From Mailhella massiliensis (lineage in GTDB: Bacteria; Desulfobacterota; Desulfovibrionia; Desulfovibrionales; Desulfovibrionaceae), in assembly GCF_900155525.1 (NCBI RefSeq), contig NZ_LT706942.1, positions 129,529-193,528 on the forward strand: a stretch of 64,000 nucleotides of DNA, given 5' to 3'. The position numbers and the translations under genes are program-made. Positions within the stretch are counted from its first letter, which is position 1. Each line of letters opens with the position of its first letter. The notes below the pieces were generated by a model, which saw only the letters and a program-made list of their open reading frames with translations, had not been told where the DNA came from and did no database searches. Positions 36,870 to 45,805 of the stretch are shown one piece after another.

Positions 36870-39773
36870 ATGAACAGCCATGGATTCCTCCTTGTCAGAG
36901 AAGAGAAGATGCACGAAGTGGGCGGCGTCGTCCGCCTCTGGAAGCACGAGGTCACCGGGGCCGAGCTGCTTTCCGTCTGCAACGACGACGAAAACAAGTC
37001 CTTCGGCGTAAGCTTCCGCACGCCCCCCAGGGATTCCACGGGCGTAGCCCACATCCTTGAGCATTCCGTGCTCTGCGGCTCCGACAGGTATCCGGTGAAG
37101 GAACCCTTTGTGGAACTGCTGAAAAGCTCCCTTCAGACCTTCCTGAACGCGCTTACCTTCCCCGACAAGACCTGCTACCCCGTGGCGAGCTGCAACCTTC
37201 AGGATTTCTACAACCTGATCGACGTGTATCTCGACGCCGTCTTTCATCCCCGCATCGATGAAAACGTGCTCCGCCAGGAAGGCTGGCACATCGAGACCGA
37301 TTCTCCCGACGGTGTCTGGCAGTTCAAGGGCGTGGTGTTCAATGAAATGAAGGGCGTGTATTCCTCGCCCGATTCCGTGCTCATGGAAGAATGCCAGCAC
37401 GCCGTTTTCCCCGACATGCTCTACAGTCTGGATTCCGGCGGCGATCCTGCCGTGATTCCCACCCTCACCTTCGAGGCCTTCCGGGAATTTCACGCCGCCT
37501 ACTACCATCCTTCCAACGCGCGCTTCTTCTTCTGGGGGGACGATGCGGAAGAGGAACGCCTTGCCCGCATCGCCGGTGTGCTCGCTCCCTATGAACGGCG
37601 CGAGGTGTCTTCCGAAGTGCCGCTGCAGGCGCGTCTTTCCACGCCGCGCCTGCTGGAGATTCCCTATGCCGCTTCGGAAGGAGAGGAGGCCGACAGGGCT
37701 CATGTGGCCGTGAACTGGCTGCTGTGCGAATCGAAGGACACCGAGGAAATGTTCGTGCTGAACATGCTGGAGCACATCATTTCCGCGCTTCCCGGTTCCC
37801 CCCTGCGCAAGGCGCTCATGGATTCCGGCCTCGGCGAGGACATTTCCGGCTGCGGCCTTGAGGGCGACCTGCGTCAGGCCTACTTCTCCATGGGGCTGCG
37901 CTCCATTGATGCGAAGGACGCCCCCGAGGTGGAACGCATCATGATGGAAACTCTGGCGGACCTTGCGGAGAACGGCGTCCCCGCTCCGGCTGTGGAAGCG
38001 GCCCTCAATTCTCTGGAATTCATGCTGCGTGAAAACAATACCGGTTCCTTCCCCCGCGGACTTGCGGCCATGTTCCGCAGTCTGTCCGACTGGCTGTACG
38101 ACGGCGACGCCTTTGCGCCCCTTGCCTGGGAAAAGCCTCTTGCCTCCATCAAGAAGCGTCTTGCCGGGAGCGAGCCCGTGTTTGAGAACGCCATACGCCG
38201 CTGGTTCCTCGACAATACGCACCGCGTCACCGTGCTGCTCACCCCGGACGTTTCCCTTGCCGCAGCCCGTCAGGCTGCGGAAGACGCGAAGCTGGAAGAG
38301 CTGCGCAGGGGCATGAGCGAAGAGGAACGTGCGAAGGTGGCGGATATTGCGCAGGCGCTTCGCGCCGCGCAGCAGACGCCCGATTCCGAGGAGGCGCTGA
38401 ACACGGTGCCGAGCCTCGGCAAGGAGGATCTGCCGAAGAACAACGCCGTCATTCCCTGCGAGGTGGAGAGCTGCGGCACGCTTGACGTGGTGACCCATGC
38501 GCTCCACACCACGGGCATTCTTTATGCGCGGCTCGCCTTCGATCTTGCCGCCGTGCCCTCGCGCCTTCTGCCTCTGGTGCCGCTGTACGCCCGCGCGCTG
38601 ACGGAACTCGGCACGAAGCGCCGCGACTATGTGGATCTCGGCTTTGAAATTTCCGCCCATACCGGCAGTCTGGGGGCCGGAGCCGTGGTGCTTCCGCGCG
38701 CCGCCGACGCCTCCGTGGTCTCCTTCCTTTCCGTATCCGGCAAATGCACGGCGGACAAGGTGGAGCGCATGGCCGCTCTCATGGAGGAAATTCTTTCCGA
38801 GCCTGATTTCGACAACCGCGAACGCTTCACGCAGATGGCCCTTGAGGAAAAGGCCCGCATGGAGCAGGCCGCCGTGCCCTCCGGGCATGTTCTGGTGAAC
38901 ACCCGTCTGAACGGCCGCCTTTCGACCGTGGGCCGCATTTCCGAGGAAATGAACGGCGTGAACGCGTTCTTTTATGTGCGCGACCTCATCCGCAGGCTGG
39001 AAGAAGACTGGGAGAGCGTGCGTGCCGATCTTGCGGAGCTGCACGGGCGCATCGTGCGCCGTGAGGGCGTGAAGCTCGACATGACGGCGGACGGGGCGCT
39101 GCTTGCCGGTGCGCGCGGCGTGCTGGAGAAGCTGGCGCGGAATCTGCCTTCCCGCCCCGCGGAGCGCTGCGCGGTGGAGCTTGCGGAACTTCCCGGAGCC
39201 GAACTTCTGAGCATCCCGGCGCAGGTGAACTATGTGGGCCTCGGCCTTTCCCTGAAGGGGACGGGGTACCGTTACAGCGGTTCGCAGGCGGTGATTCTGC
39301 GTCATCTGCGCATGGGGTATTTGTGGGACCGCGTGCGTGTGCAGGGCGGGGCCTACGGGTGCTTTGCCCGGTACGGCCGCTCCACCGGGGCCTTCACCTT
39401 CGCTTCCTACCGTGACCCCAATGTGGCGAATACCCTCAGGGTGTACCGGGAAACGGCGGACTACCTCGGCAACCTTTCCCTTTCCGAGGCGGACATCACC
39501 CGTGCGGTGGTGGGCGCCATAGGCGATGTGGATTCCTACATGCTTCCCGGCGCGAAGGGTTCCGCGGCGTTTTCCCGCTGGATGGCGGGAGAATCCGAAG
39601 AGGAACGTCAGCGCATCCGCGAGGAAATTCTCGCCACGCGTCTTGCCGATTTCCATGATTTCGCGCCCTATCTTGCTTCCGCGCTGGAAAAGGCCGTGCC
39701 CTGCGTGCTGGGCGGCAGTGATGCCGAGGCCGTGGCGGACGCCGAGGGCTGGACGAAAACGCGGATTCTGTAG
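36870..39773 (+). CDS. M16C zinc metallopeptidase (presequence protease-like)
   Basis: The 967-residue protein is a full-length PreP/Cym1-type M16 peptidase, two pairs of M16 domains that close around small unfolded peptides. The inverted zinc motif HxxEH is HILEH at residues 61-65, with the downstream glutamate expected in the FNEMKGVYSS segment. PVASCNLQDFYNLIDVYLDAVFHP is typical of the M16C branch. It has no signal peptide, so it should degrade peptides in the cytoplasm. It is followed after 20 bp by the TPR gene, then the large membrane protein, all in one direction. Confidence 0.93.
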   Translation: MNSHGFLLVREEKMHEVGGVVRLWKHEVTGAELLSVCNDDENKSFGVSFRTPPRDSTGVAHILEHSVLCGSDRYPVKEPFVELLKSSLQTFLNALTFPDKTCYPVASCNLQDFYNLIDVYLDAVFHPRIDENVLRQEGWHIETDSPDGVWQFKGVVFNEMKGVYSSPDSVLMEECQHAVFPDMLYSLDSGGDPAVIPTLTFEAFREFHAAYYHPSNARFFFWGDDAEEERLARIAGVLAPYERREVSSEVPLQARLSTPRLLEIPYAASEGEEADRAHVAVNWLLCESKDTEEMFVLNMLEHIISALPGSPLRKALMDSGLGEDISGCGLEGDLRQAYFSMGLRSIDAKDAPEVERIMMETLADLAENGVPAPAVEAALNSLEFMLRENNTGSFPRGLAAMFRSLSDWLYDGDAFAPLAWEKPLASIKKRLAGSEPVFENAIRRWFLDNTHRVTVLLTPDVSLAAARQAAEDAKLEELRRGMSEEERAKVADIAQALRAAQQTPDSEEALNTVPSLGKEDLPKNNAVIPCEVESCGTLDVVTHALHTTGILYARLAFDLAAVPSRLLPLVPLYARALTELGTKRRDYVDLGFEISAHTGSLGAGAVVLPRAADASVVSFLSVSGKCTADKVERMAALMEEILSEPDFDNRERFTQMALEEKARMEQAAVPSGHVLVNTRLNGRLSTVGRISEEMNGVNAFFYVRDLIRRLEEDWESVRADLAELHGRIVRREGVKLDMTADGALLAGARGVLEKLARNLPSRPAERCAVELAELPGAELLSIPAQVNYVGLGLSLKGTGYRYSGSQAVILRHLRMGYLWDRVRVQGGAYGCFARYGRSTGAFTFASYRDPNVANTLRVYRETADYLGNLSLSEADITRAVVGAIGDVDSYMLPGAKGSAAFSRWMAGESEEERQRIREEILATRLADFHDFAPYLASALEKAVPCVLGGSDAEAVADAEGWTKTRIL

Positions 39774-39793
39774 ACCGGTGCCGGGAGTACGTC

Positions 39794-40621
39794 ATGAAGA
39801 ATGAAAAGACCCGCGGCGTCATGCTGACCAGTTCCGCCGTGATACTGGGCCTTGCCGCCTTTGCCGCCGGTTTCGTATGCGGAAATCTGACGGCGGAATA
39901 CAAGGATGCGGGGCGGGGCGTGCAGGTTCCCGTCGTCGCTTCTCCCGCAGTCGCTCCGGCAGCCGACGCGGCGGGGGACGAACATATACGGCACCTTCGG
40001 GAAGAGGCCATGGCGGAACCCGGCGATGCCGGACGCTGGACGAAGCTCGGCAACGCCTGCTTTGATGCGGGCGATGCCGAAGGCGCCATAGAAGCCTATC
40101 AGGCCTCCCTGCGGCTGGAACCCGGCAATGCCGACGTGCGCACGGATATGGGTTCCATGTACCGCTTGAAGGGCGAACCTCTGCGCGCCGTGGAAAGCTA
40201 CGAACAGGCTCTGCGCGACATGCCCGGGCATAAGAACGCCGTGTTCAACAAGGGCGTGACGCTGCTGCTCGACCTGGAAAAGCCGGAAGAGGCCGTGGCC
40301 TTCTGGAATGCCGTACTTGCGGAAAATCCCGACTTCACCCTGTCCAGCGGCGAACCTCTGAAAAAGGTCATGCCCGCGCTTGCGGTGGATGCCGGGCTTC
40401 AGCTTGAAGCGCATGACCGGAAGGAAACGGCGCTGCGCGCCTATGCCGAGGCTCTGAAACTCGACGCCTCCTTCGCTCCCGCGCTCGTACACCGCGCGTG
40501 GCTGCTGGAGAACATGGGCCGCGCTTCCGAGGCCCTGCCTCTGTGGAAGCGCGTACTGGAGCTTCATCCCGACGCCACCGACCCTGCGGGCAGGCCTGTC
40601 CGCGACCGCATCAAGAAGTAA
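39794..40621 (+). CDS. Membrane-anchored TPR protein
   Basis: The 275-residue protein has an N-terminal membrane anchor (about residues 11-31; TSSAVILGLAAFAAGFVCG) and a short Ala/Pro linker. At least three to four tetratricopeptide repeats follow from about residue 70, for example WTKLGNACFDAGDAEGAIEAYQASLRLEP and VRTDMGSMYRLKGEPLRAVESYEQALRDMP. The TPR part should face the periplasm and bind a partner protein. It lies between the M16 peptidase gene (20 bp) and the sensor-like gene (15 bp). Its partner is not known. Confidence 0.85.
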   Translation: MKNEKTRGVMLTSSAVILGLAAFAAGFVCGNLTAEYKDAGRGVQVPVVASPAVAPAADAAGDEHIRHLREEAMAEPGDAGRWTKLGNACFDAGDAEGAIEAYQASLRLEPGNADVRTDMGSMYRLKGEPLRAVESYEQALRDMPGHKNAVFNKGVTLLLDLEKPEEAVAFWNAVLAENPDFTLSSGEPLKKVMPALAVDAGLQLEAHDRKETALRAYAEALKLDASFAPALVHRAWLLENMGRASEALPLWKRVLELHPDATDPAGRPVRDRIKK

Positions 40622-40636
40622 TCATACGGGATTGTC

Positions 40637-43600
40637 ATGTTTCCGTTTTCTTTTTCCCTGTTTCGCATGACGGCGGTGCTTCTGGCGCTTCTCTGGATGC
40701 CTGCGCCCCTTCATGCCGGGCCGGAAGAGGCGGCGGTGCTTGTGGCCGAGCCCGCTCCCGCCGTGGCCCTTCCCGAAGAAGTGCTCATCCGGGCGGATGT
40801 ACAGCCTGCGCCGCCTCCCCCGCAGGAGAAGCGCTCCACGGCCTCGCGTCTGCCCGTGCTTTCCCTCCTTTCCATGCTGCCGGACGGAAAGGGTGCTCTG
40901 AGCGTGGAGGAGGCTTCCGACAGAATCCAGGAATTCACGCCTTATCATGTCGGTCCTCTGTCGCGCGAAACGGGTACGCTCTGGCTGCATCTCGATCTTG
41001 CCGACGTGCGGGACGAAGCGCCGCATACGCTGTGGCTGGATCTCGGTACGCAGGCGCCTTCCGGCGTATCGGTATGGCTTTCCTCCGACGGCAGAAACTG
41101 GAACGGCGCCCGGGCAGAAACGACGGGTGTGTATGAACTGACTTCTGCCGGAAGGCGGGGGCAGGTGCTCATACGCATGGACGGTCTGCCGGGCCTGTGG
41201 TTCCGCCCCGCGCTCTGTTCGCTGCCGGTGGTCATGCACTCTCCCGAAAGGCTGGCGCATGTCGTTTCCCTGGCATCGCTGGGACTTCTCGGCGCGCTCT
41301 GCCTGCTGCTCAGCCTCACCGAGCGCGGAGAAGGCAGATTCTGGACGGCGGTTCTCGCCTTTGCGGCTCTGGTACAGGGCCTCTGGGGCATTCCTTCCGC
41401 TTCTGCGGGAACCATGGGCGCAACTTCCTTTGCGGGCATGTTCGCAGCGGGAGTGGCGCTCTTCATGATGCCCCATGCGGGCAGAGTGCTCATGCGCACG
41501 CGCCTTGCCTCGCCTTTCGTGGATGTACTGTATCTTGTCTTCGCCCTGCCCGGAGCCTGCGCCGCCATCGTGCCGCTTCTGCCCGGCATGGCATGGACGG
41601 CAAGGCTGCTTTCCCTGTGGCCGCTGGCCGCGCTTCTTTACTTCGTGCCTGCGCTGCTGCTTGCTCTGCGCGGCGTGCAGGGAGGCGTGCCCTTCCTTTT
41701 CTCCTGCCTCTTCATGGGCGGCGGAGCCGCCGTTTCCCTGTGGGGCGTGGCGCACGGGCTGGAAAGTCCGTGGTGGGGCGTGAGCGTGCTGGCCGGGCAG
41801 GTCATCGGACTGCTCTTTCTTTCGTCCGCCGCGCCGCATAAGGAAGCCCTTGCCGGCGCGTCGTCTTCGGAACTCGACATTGCGGAACGTCGACTGCCGG
41901 AAGTCAGGGCCAATACCTATAGGGACAACAGCCTTGCGGCGCTGCGTCGTGCCTTCCGCGGAACGGTGGAGGAGCTCTTCGACGAGGCCTGCCGTCTGGA
42001 TCAGGCGCTTACCAGGGCCGGAGTGGACAGAGAGAAGGTGGACATCATGACCCATGCCGACGGCATGGTGGCCGCCGCGCGCAGACTTTCCGAAAGTGCG
42101 CTCGACCTGCCCGCCGCAGCCATGCTGCCCGAAGCCTCCATGCAGGTGTTCGAGCTGCGTCAGGTCATACGGAAGGCCTTTGCTTCGGTGGCGGACGAGG
42201 CGGAAAAGAAGGGGCTCGGCCTTGCCTGGTATGTGGCTCCCCAGCTGGGGCAGAAGTTCCGGGGCGATGCCGCCCGCCTCACCGCGCTGCTTTCCCTGCT
42301 GCTCGCCGATTCCGTGCGTGCCGCCTTCAGGGGAGCGGTGAGTCTGCATGTGCGCCGCTCCGGCGCGAGTACCCATCCGGGGCATCTGCAGTTCACGGTG
42401 TCCGACAACGGAGAGGGACTTCCTCCGCGGGGCAGGCAGAGTATGCTTATTTCCCGCGCATGGGAACTTGCCGCCGCCCACGGGGGAGATCTGTTCATCG
42501 ACAGCACTCCGCAGGGCATGGAGCTTACCTTCAGCATGGAATGCGCGGCCATGGAGGCCGACGGAGTGACGGAAAAATCCGTACCTTCCGCGGAAGGCGC
42601 GGAAGCGCCCCGGCCGGAGGCTCCGCTCGTCATTCTTGCTTCTCCCGACGGGCTGAGCCGTCAGATGTATGCCCATTATCTGGAGGACATGGGCTTCTGC
42701 CTGTGGGAAGCGCGCGATGCGGAGGAGGCGGCGTCGCTGTACGCCTCGGCTCCCGCCGCGCTGGTGGTGTTCGACGGCAATCTCGGCGAAGAGGACATGG
42801 TGCAGGCTCTTGCGGCCATACGCATGTTCGAGGGAGAGCAGGCCCTCTCCGCCGCGCCCTTCCTGCTTCTTGCCCGCGATGACATGCAGGCGGAACGCAT
42901 CGCCAAGGCCGGCTGCGACGAGGCCCTTATTCTGCCCGTGGTGCGCAGGGATCTGCGCGCCATGGCGAGATGGCTCATTTCCCCGACGCCGGAGAGACCC
43001 GTACTGAGCGCGGACCGCATTACTCTGGCAGCCGTTCTGGCCGGAGCCCATTCCGGCAATGCGCGTATGCAGCGCAAAGCCGTGCGCAAGGCGGAACCTG
43101 CGCCGAAGCCCGCTTCCTCTCCCGAAATGGCGGCGGAGCCGCAGAACGCCGCAGCAAAGCCGGAGGAAGCCGCCGCTGCTGCCGCGGCGGAGCAGGGCGC
43201 GCTTTCGCTGCAGGGAGAGGGGTCCCGGGAAAGAAAGGGCGGAACGTGGCTTTCCTCGCTGTTCCATTCCCATACCCGCCCTGCGGAGACGCAGGAGCGC
43301 GCAAAAGACGCTGCGGACGGCGCGGAGCCGGAAGAGAACGCCGTGGCCGTCCCTGCGGCGGACACAGCGCGCGGGACGCCGGAAGAGGAAGTGGTGGATC
43401 TTCTCGCCGAAGAGGTGCTGGTGGAGGAGAGCGGCGTACAGGAACTGACCAGCGACGATCTTGCTCCGGCCGTGGAGAAGAGCGTTTCCTCCCCGGAGGA
43501 CGGAGAGGAGGAGCTCATAGAACTGGATGTTTCCCTCATCCATGAGGAAGGAACGCCCGTATCTTCCTCACCGGAGGAGCCTGCCGCTCCCGGGCGGGAG

Positions 43601-43870
43601 GCGGAAGAGGTTCTGGAGGAGATGGAATCGCCTTCGGGACGGATCGTGGAAGGACTGAACCGTATTTCCGAGGCGCTCATTCACGGCGACGTGCAGGCCA
43701 TACGGGCCGGTTCGCGCGAGCTTTCCGCCACGGCGGACAGGTACGGGATGCATACGCTGGCCGACATGGCCCGCTGTTTCCGGGCCGCATGGGAGGAGGG
43801 CGATGTGGAGGCCGCCGCGCAGATCGTGGAGGAAATGCGCGCCGAAGCCGCGCGTCTGCAACGGCCGTAA
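40637..43870 (+). CDS. Large membrane protein resembling a degenerate hybrid sensor kinase
   Basis: The 1077-residue protein has a signal peptide (to about residue 28) and a periplasmic domain like 7TMR-DISMED2 (about 95-200; LWLHLDLADVRDEAPHTLWLDLG). About seven membrane helices follow (205-400). The cytoplasmic part has an HATPase-like segment with DNGEGLP (Asp590) but no recognisable N box, and no SHELRTPL-type H box. A receiver-like domain (about 655-790) keeps a possible Asp713 (VVFDGNL) but lacks the acidic pair and the terminal lysine. A long Ala/Glu-rich linker leads to a helical C-terminus like an HPt domain, but its phospho-histidine is absent. Autokinase activity is therefore doubtful. 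The family call is moderate. Confidence 0.65.
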   Translation: MFPFSFSLFRMTAVLLALLWMPAPLHAGPEEAAVLVAEPAPAVALPEEVLIRADVQPAPPPPQEKRSTASRLPVLSLLSMLPDGKGALSVEEASDRIQEFTPYHVGPLSRETGTLWLHLDLADVRDEAPHTLWLDLGTQAPSGVSVWLSSDGRNWNGARAETTGVYELTSAGRRGQVLIRMDGLPGLWFRPALCSLPVVMHSPERLAHVVSLASLGLLGALCLLLSLTERGEGRFWTAVLAFAALVQGLWGIPSASAGTMGATSFAGMFAAGVALFMMPHAGRVLMRTRLASPFVDVLYLVFALPGACAAIVPLLPGMAWTARLLSLWPLAALLYFVPALLLALRGVQGGVPFLFSCLFMGGGAAVSLWGVAHGLESPWWGVSVLAGQVIGLLFLSSAAPHKEALAGASSSELDIAERRLPEVRANTYRDNSLAALRRAFRGTVEELFDEACRLDQALTRAGVDREKVDIMTHADGMVAAARRLSESALDLPAAAMLPEASMQVFELRQVIRKAFASVADEAEKKGLGLAWYVAPQLGQKFRGDAARLTALLSLLLADSVRAAFRGAVSLHVRRSGASTHPGHLQFTVSDNGEGLPPRGRQSMLISRAWELAAAHGGDLFIDSTPQGMELTFSMECAAMEADGVTEKSVPSAEGAEAPRPEAPLVILASPDGLSRQMYAHYLEDMGFCLWEARDAEEAASLYASAPAALVVFDGNLGEEDMVQALAAIRMFEGEQALSAAPFLLLARDDMQAERIAKAGCDEALILPVVRRDLRAMARWLISPTPERPVLSADRITLAAVLAGAHSGNARMQRKAVRKAEPAPKPASSPEMAAEPQNAAAKPEEAAAAAAAEQGALSLQGEGSRERKGGTWLSSLFHSHTRPAETQERAKDAADGAEPEENAVAVPAADTARGTPEEEVVDLLAEEVLVEESGVQELTSDDLAPAVEKSVSSPEDGEEELIELDVSLIHEEGTPVSSSPEEPAAPGREAEEVLEEMESPSGRIVEGLNRISEALIHGDVQAIRAGSRELSATADRYGMHTLADMARCFRAAWEEGDVEAAAQIVEEMRAEAARLQRP

Positions 43871-43923
43871 CGGCATACGGACAGCGCAGAACATGCGTTG
43901 ATGTCCGCGAAAAGGAACATTGC

Positions 43924-43970
43924 GCCCGGGCCGGGGAAGAAACGTGTTTTTTCTCCGTGTCCGGGCTTTT
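43924..43970 (+). terminator. Terminator of the M16-TPR-sensor gene group
   Basis: GCCCGG (43924-43929) pairs with CCGGGC (43961-43966), with a further A/T-rich stem inside. TTTT follows. It starts 54 bp past the stop codon. Confidence 0.6.
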
Positions 43971-44033
43971 CATATGTCTTCGTTTAAAAGTTTCCTCTTC
44001 TGCGTGAAGAGAGTTTTTTGCGTAAGGGAATAC

Positions 44034-44062
44034 TTGCAACTTTGCTGGAAAGTTTTTATGAT
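44034..44062 (+). promoter_or_regulatory. Putative sigma-70 promoter of usp
   Basis: TTGCAA (44034-44039) and TATGAT (44057-44062) are separated by exactly 17 bp. Both boxes are good matches. The start codon of usp is about 47 bp downstream of the predicted transcription start. Confidence 0.7.
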
Positions 44063-44115
44063 AAAGCCATGTTTAGGAGGCATCCTGCCCCGAACAAAGA
44101 AACAGAGGAGGCATT

Positions 44116-44589
44116 ATGCCCAAGCTGCAGAAGATCATATGCGCGTTGGACCTTTCCGAGCACAGCAAGACGGTTGCGGAATATGCATGTATGCTGGCCA
44201 AGGCCATGAATGCCAGCATCGTGGCCGTATACGCGGCCCCTACGCTGACTCAGTACACGGGCTTCCACGTCCCGCCGAATACCATTGACAGCTTTGTGGG
44301 TGAAATTGTCTCCGGCGCGGAAAAGGCCATGGCCCAGTTCGTGTCCGAAAACTTCGAAGGCGTGGAAACCAAGGCCGAAGTGGTCGTCGGTTATGCCGCC
44401 GAGGAAATTCTTGAAATCGCGGCCAAGGAAGAGGCCGACCTCATCGTCATGGGCACCCATGGCCGCAAGGGCATCGACCGCATCCTGTTCGGCTCCGTGG
44501 CGGAACGGGTCGTCAAGAATTCCCATCTCCCCGTCCTGACCATTCGTCCTTCCGACAATTATACGGGCGGCGCGATCTATAAGGATTAA
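44116..44589 (+). CDS. Universal stress protein (UspA family)
   Basis: This 157-residue single-domain protein has the UspA fold. It starts with KIICALDLSEHSKTVAEYACMLAKAMNA. The nucleotide-binding signature G-2X-G-9X-G-S/T is present as GTHGRKGIDRILFGSV near residue 120, so it is probably an ATP-binding Usp. The family responds to starvation and stress, but a precise role is rarely known. It has a strong ribosome site (GAGGAGG), its own promoter and a strong terminator. Confidence 0.95.
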   Translation: MPKLQKIICALDLSEHSKTVAEYACMLAKAMNASIVAVYAAPTLTQYTGFHVPPNTIDSFVGEIVSGAEKAMAQFVSENFEGVETKAEVVVGYAAEEILEIAAKEEADLIVMGTHGRKGIDRILFGSVAERVVKNSHLPVLTIRPSDNYTGGAIYKD

Positions 44590-44610
44590 CGCTTCATCAG
44601 ATCGGGAACA

Positions 44611-44656
44611 GGGCTTTCCTTTTGCGGCTTCGTCCGGGGGAGGAAAGCCCTTTTTA
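44611..44656 (+). terminator. Terminator of usp
   Basis: GGGCTTTCCT (44611-44620) pairs with AGGAAAGCCC (44641-44650) and is followed by TTTTTATT. It begins 22 bp past the stop codon. Confidence 0.9.
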
Positions 44657-44685
44657 TTATCTTTTCCTTTTTTCAAGGTGTACCC

Positions 44686-45804
44686 ATGAATCTCCCCTTT
44701 ACCTCGTTCAACGACGTCCGCCCCGAGGTGGCGTCCTTCGAATCCTACGAACCCGGCCTCAGCATTGCCGAAATAGCCGGGCGTTACGGGCTTTCCCGAG
44801 TCATCAAAATGGCCAGCAACGAGAATCCGCTGGGCGTTTCTCCCCGGGTGCGGGAGGTTCTGGAAAAGAACATAGGGCAGGCCTTCCGTTATCCGCAGTC
44901 GGGCAATCCGCGTCTGGTGAAGGCGCTCGCCGCCTTTTACGGGGTGGATGCGGGGCGCGTGTTCGTGGGCAACGGTTCCGATGAGATCATCGATCTTCTT
45001 TTCCGGGTGCGCGCCATACCGGGCGTACACAACGCCGTCGCCTTCCGTCCCTGCTTCGGTCTGTACCCCACTCAGGCGAAGATGGCGGGCGTGGAACTGC
45101 GCCAGGCTCCCTTGAAGCCCGATTTCTCCTTCGATTTCCCCGGCCTTCTGAAGCTGGTGGACGAAAACACCACCCTTGTCATCGTCACATCGCCGGACAA
45201 TCCTTCCGGCCGGGCCGCCTCGGCTGACGAGCTGGCCGCTCTGGCGAAGGCGCTTCCGCCCGCCTGCCTTCTGGTGGTGGACGAGGCCTATATCGAATTC
45301 GCCGGGCCGGAACATTCCCTGCTGCCGCGCCTCGGCGAACTGCCCAACGTGGCGCTCATGCGTACCTTTTCCAAGGTGTACGGCCTTGCGGGTATGCGCA
45401 TAGGCTACGCCATCCTTCCTCCGGCCATAGCCGACTACATGTGGCGCGTACGCCTGCCGTTTTCGCTCAATATTCTGGCCGAGGAAGCGGCGCTGGCCGC
45501 TCTTGAGGATGCCGGGTTCCGGGAAGACACCATCGCTCTTGTGCAGCGCGGCCGCAGGGCGCTCACCGACGGGCTGCGCTCCATGGGCTGCGAAGTGTTG
45601 CCCAGCATGTCGAACTTCCTCATGTTCCGTACGCCGGAAGGCACGGCGGACGTGAAGACCCTGCACGGCGAACTGCTGCGCCGGGGCATCATCATCCGCG
45701 CGCTGGGCGGCTATCATCTGCCGGACTGGCTGCGCGTGAGCGTGGGCACCGATGAGGAAAACGAACTCTTCCTGCGCCATGTGCGTGAAATTCTGGGGGC
45801 CTGA
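44686..45804 (+). CDS. hisC: Histidinol-phosphate aminotransferase
   Basis: HisC is a PLP enzyme that makes histidinol phosphate from imidazole-acetol phosphate in histidine synthesis. The 372-residue protein shows the class-II aminotransferase motifs. They include MASNENPLG, FVGNGSDEIIDLL, VTSPDNPSG (cofactor aspartate region), VVDEAYIEF, and the PLP lysine in MRTFSKVYGLAGMRIGYA. AAGGTG precedes the ATG. No other his gene is next to it. It is followed at one base by cmk, so the two form an operon with unrelated functions. Confidence 0.93.
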   Translation: MNLPFTSFNDVRPEVASFESYEPGLSIAEIAGRYGLSRVIKMASNENPLGVSPRVREVLEKNIGQAFRYPQSGNPRLVKALAAFYGVDAGRVFVGNGSDEIIDLLFRVRAIPGVHNAVAFRPCFGLYPTQAKMAGVELRQAPLKPDFSFDFPGLLKLVDENTTLVIVTSPDNPSGRAASADELAALAKALPPACLLVVDEAYIEFAGPEHSLLPRLGELPNVALMRTFSKVYGLAGMRIGYAILPPAIADYMWRVRLPFSLNILAEEAALAALEDAGFREDTIALVQRGRRALTDGLRSMGCEVLPSMSNFLMFRTPEGTADVKTLHGELLRRGIIIRALGGYHLPDWLRVSVGTDEENELFLRHVREILGA

Positions 45805-45805
45805 T

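Noticed and set aside
36117..39656. 1179-codon open frame opposite the M16 peptidase gene
   Set aside because: Although very long, it is fully antisense to a gene with clear motifs and overlaps the EVE gene's start. No family features.
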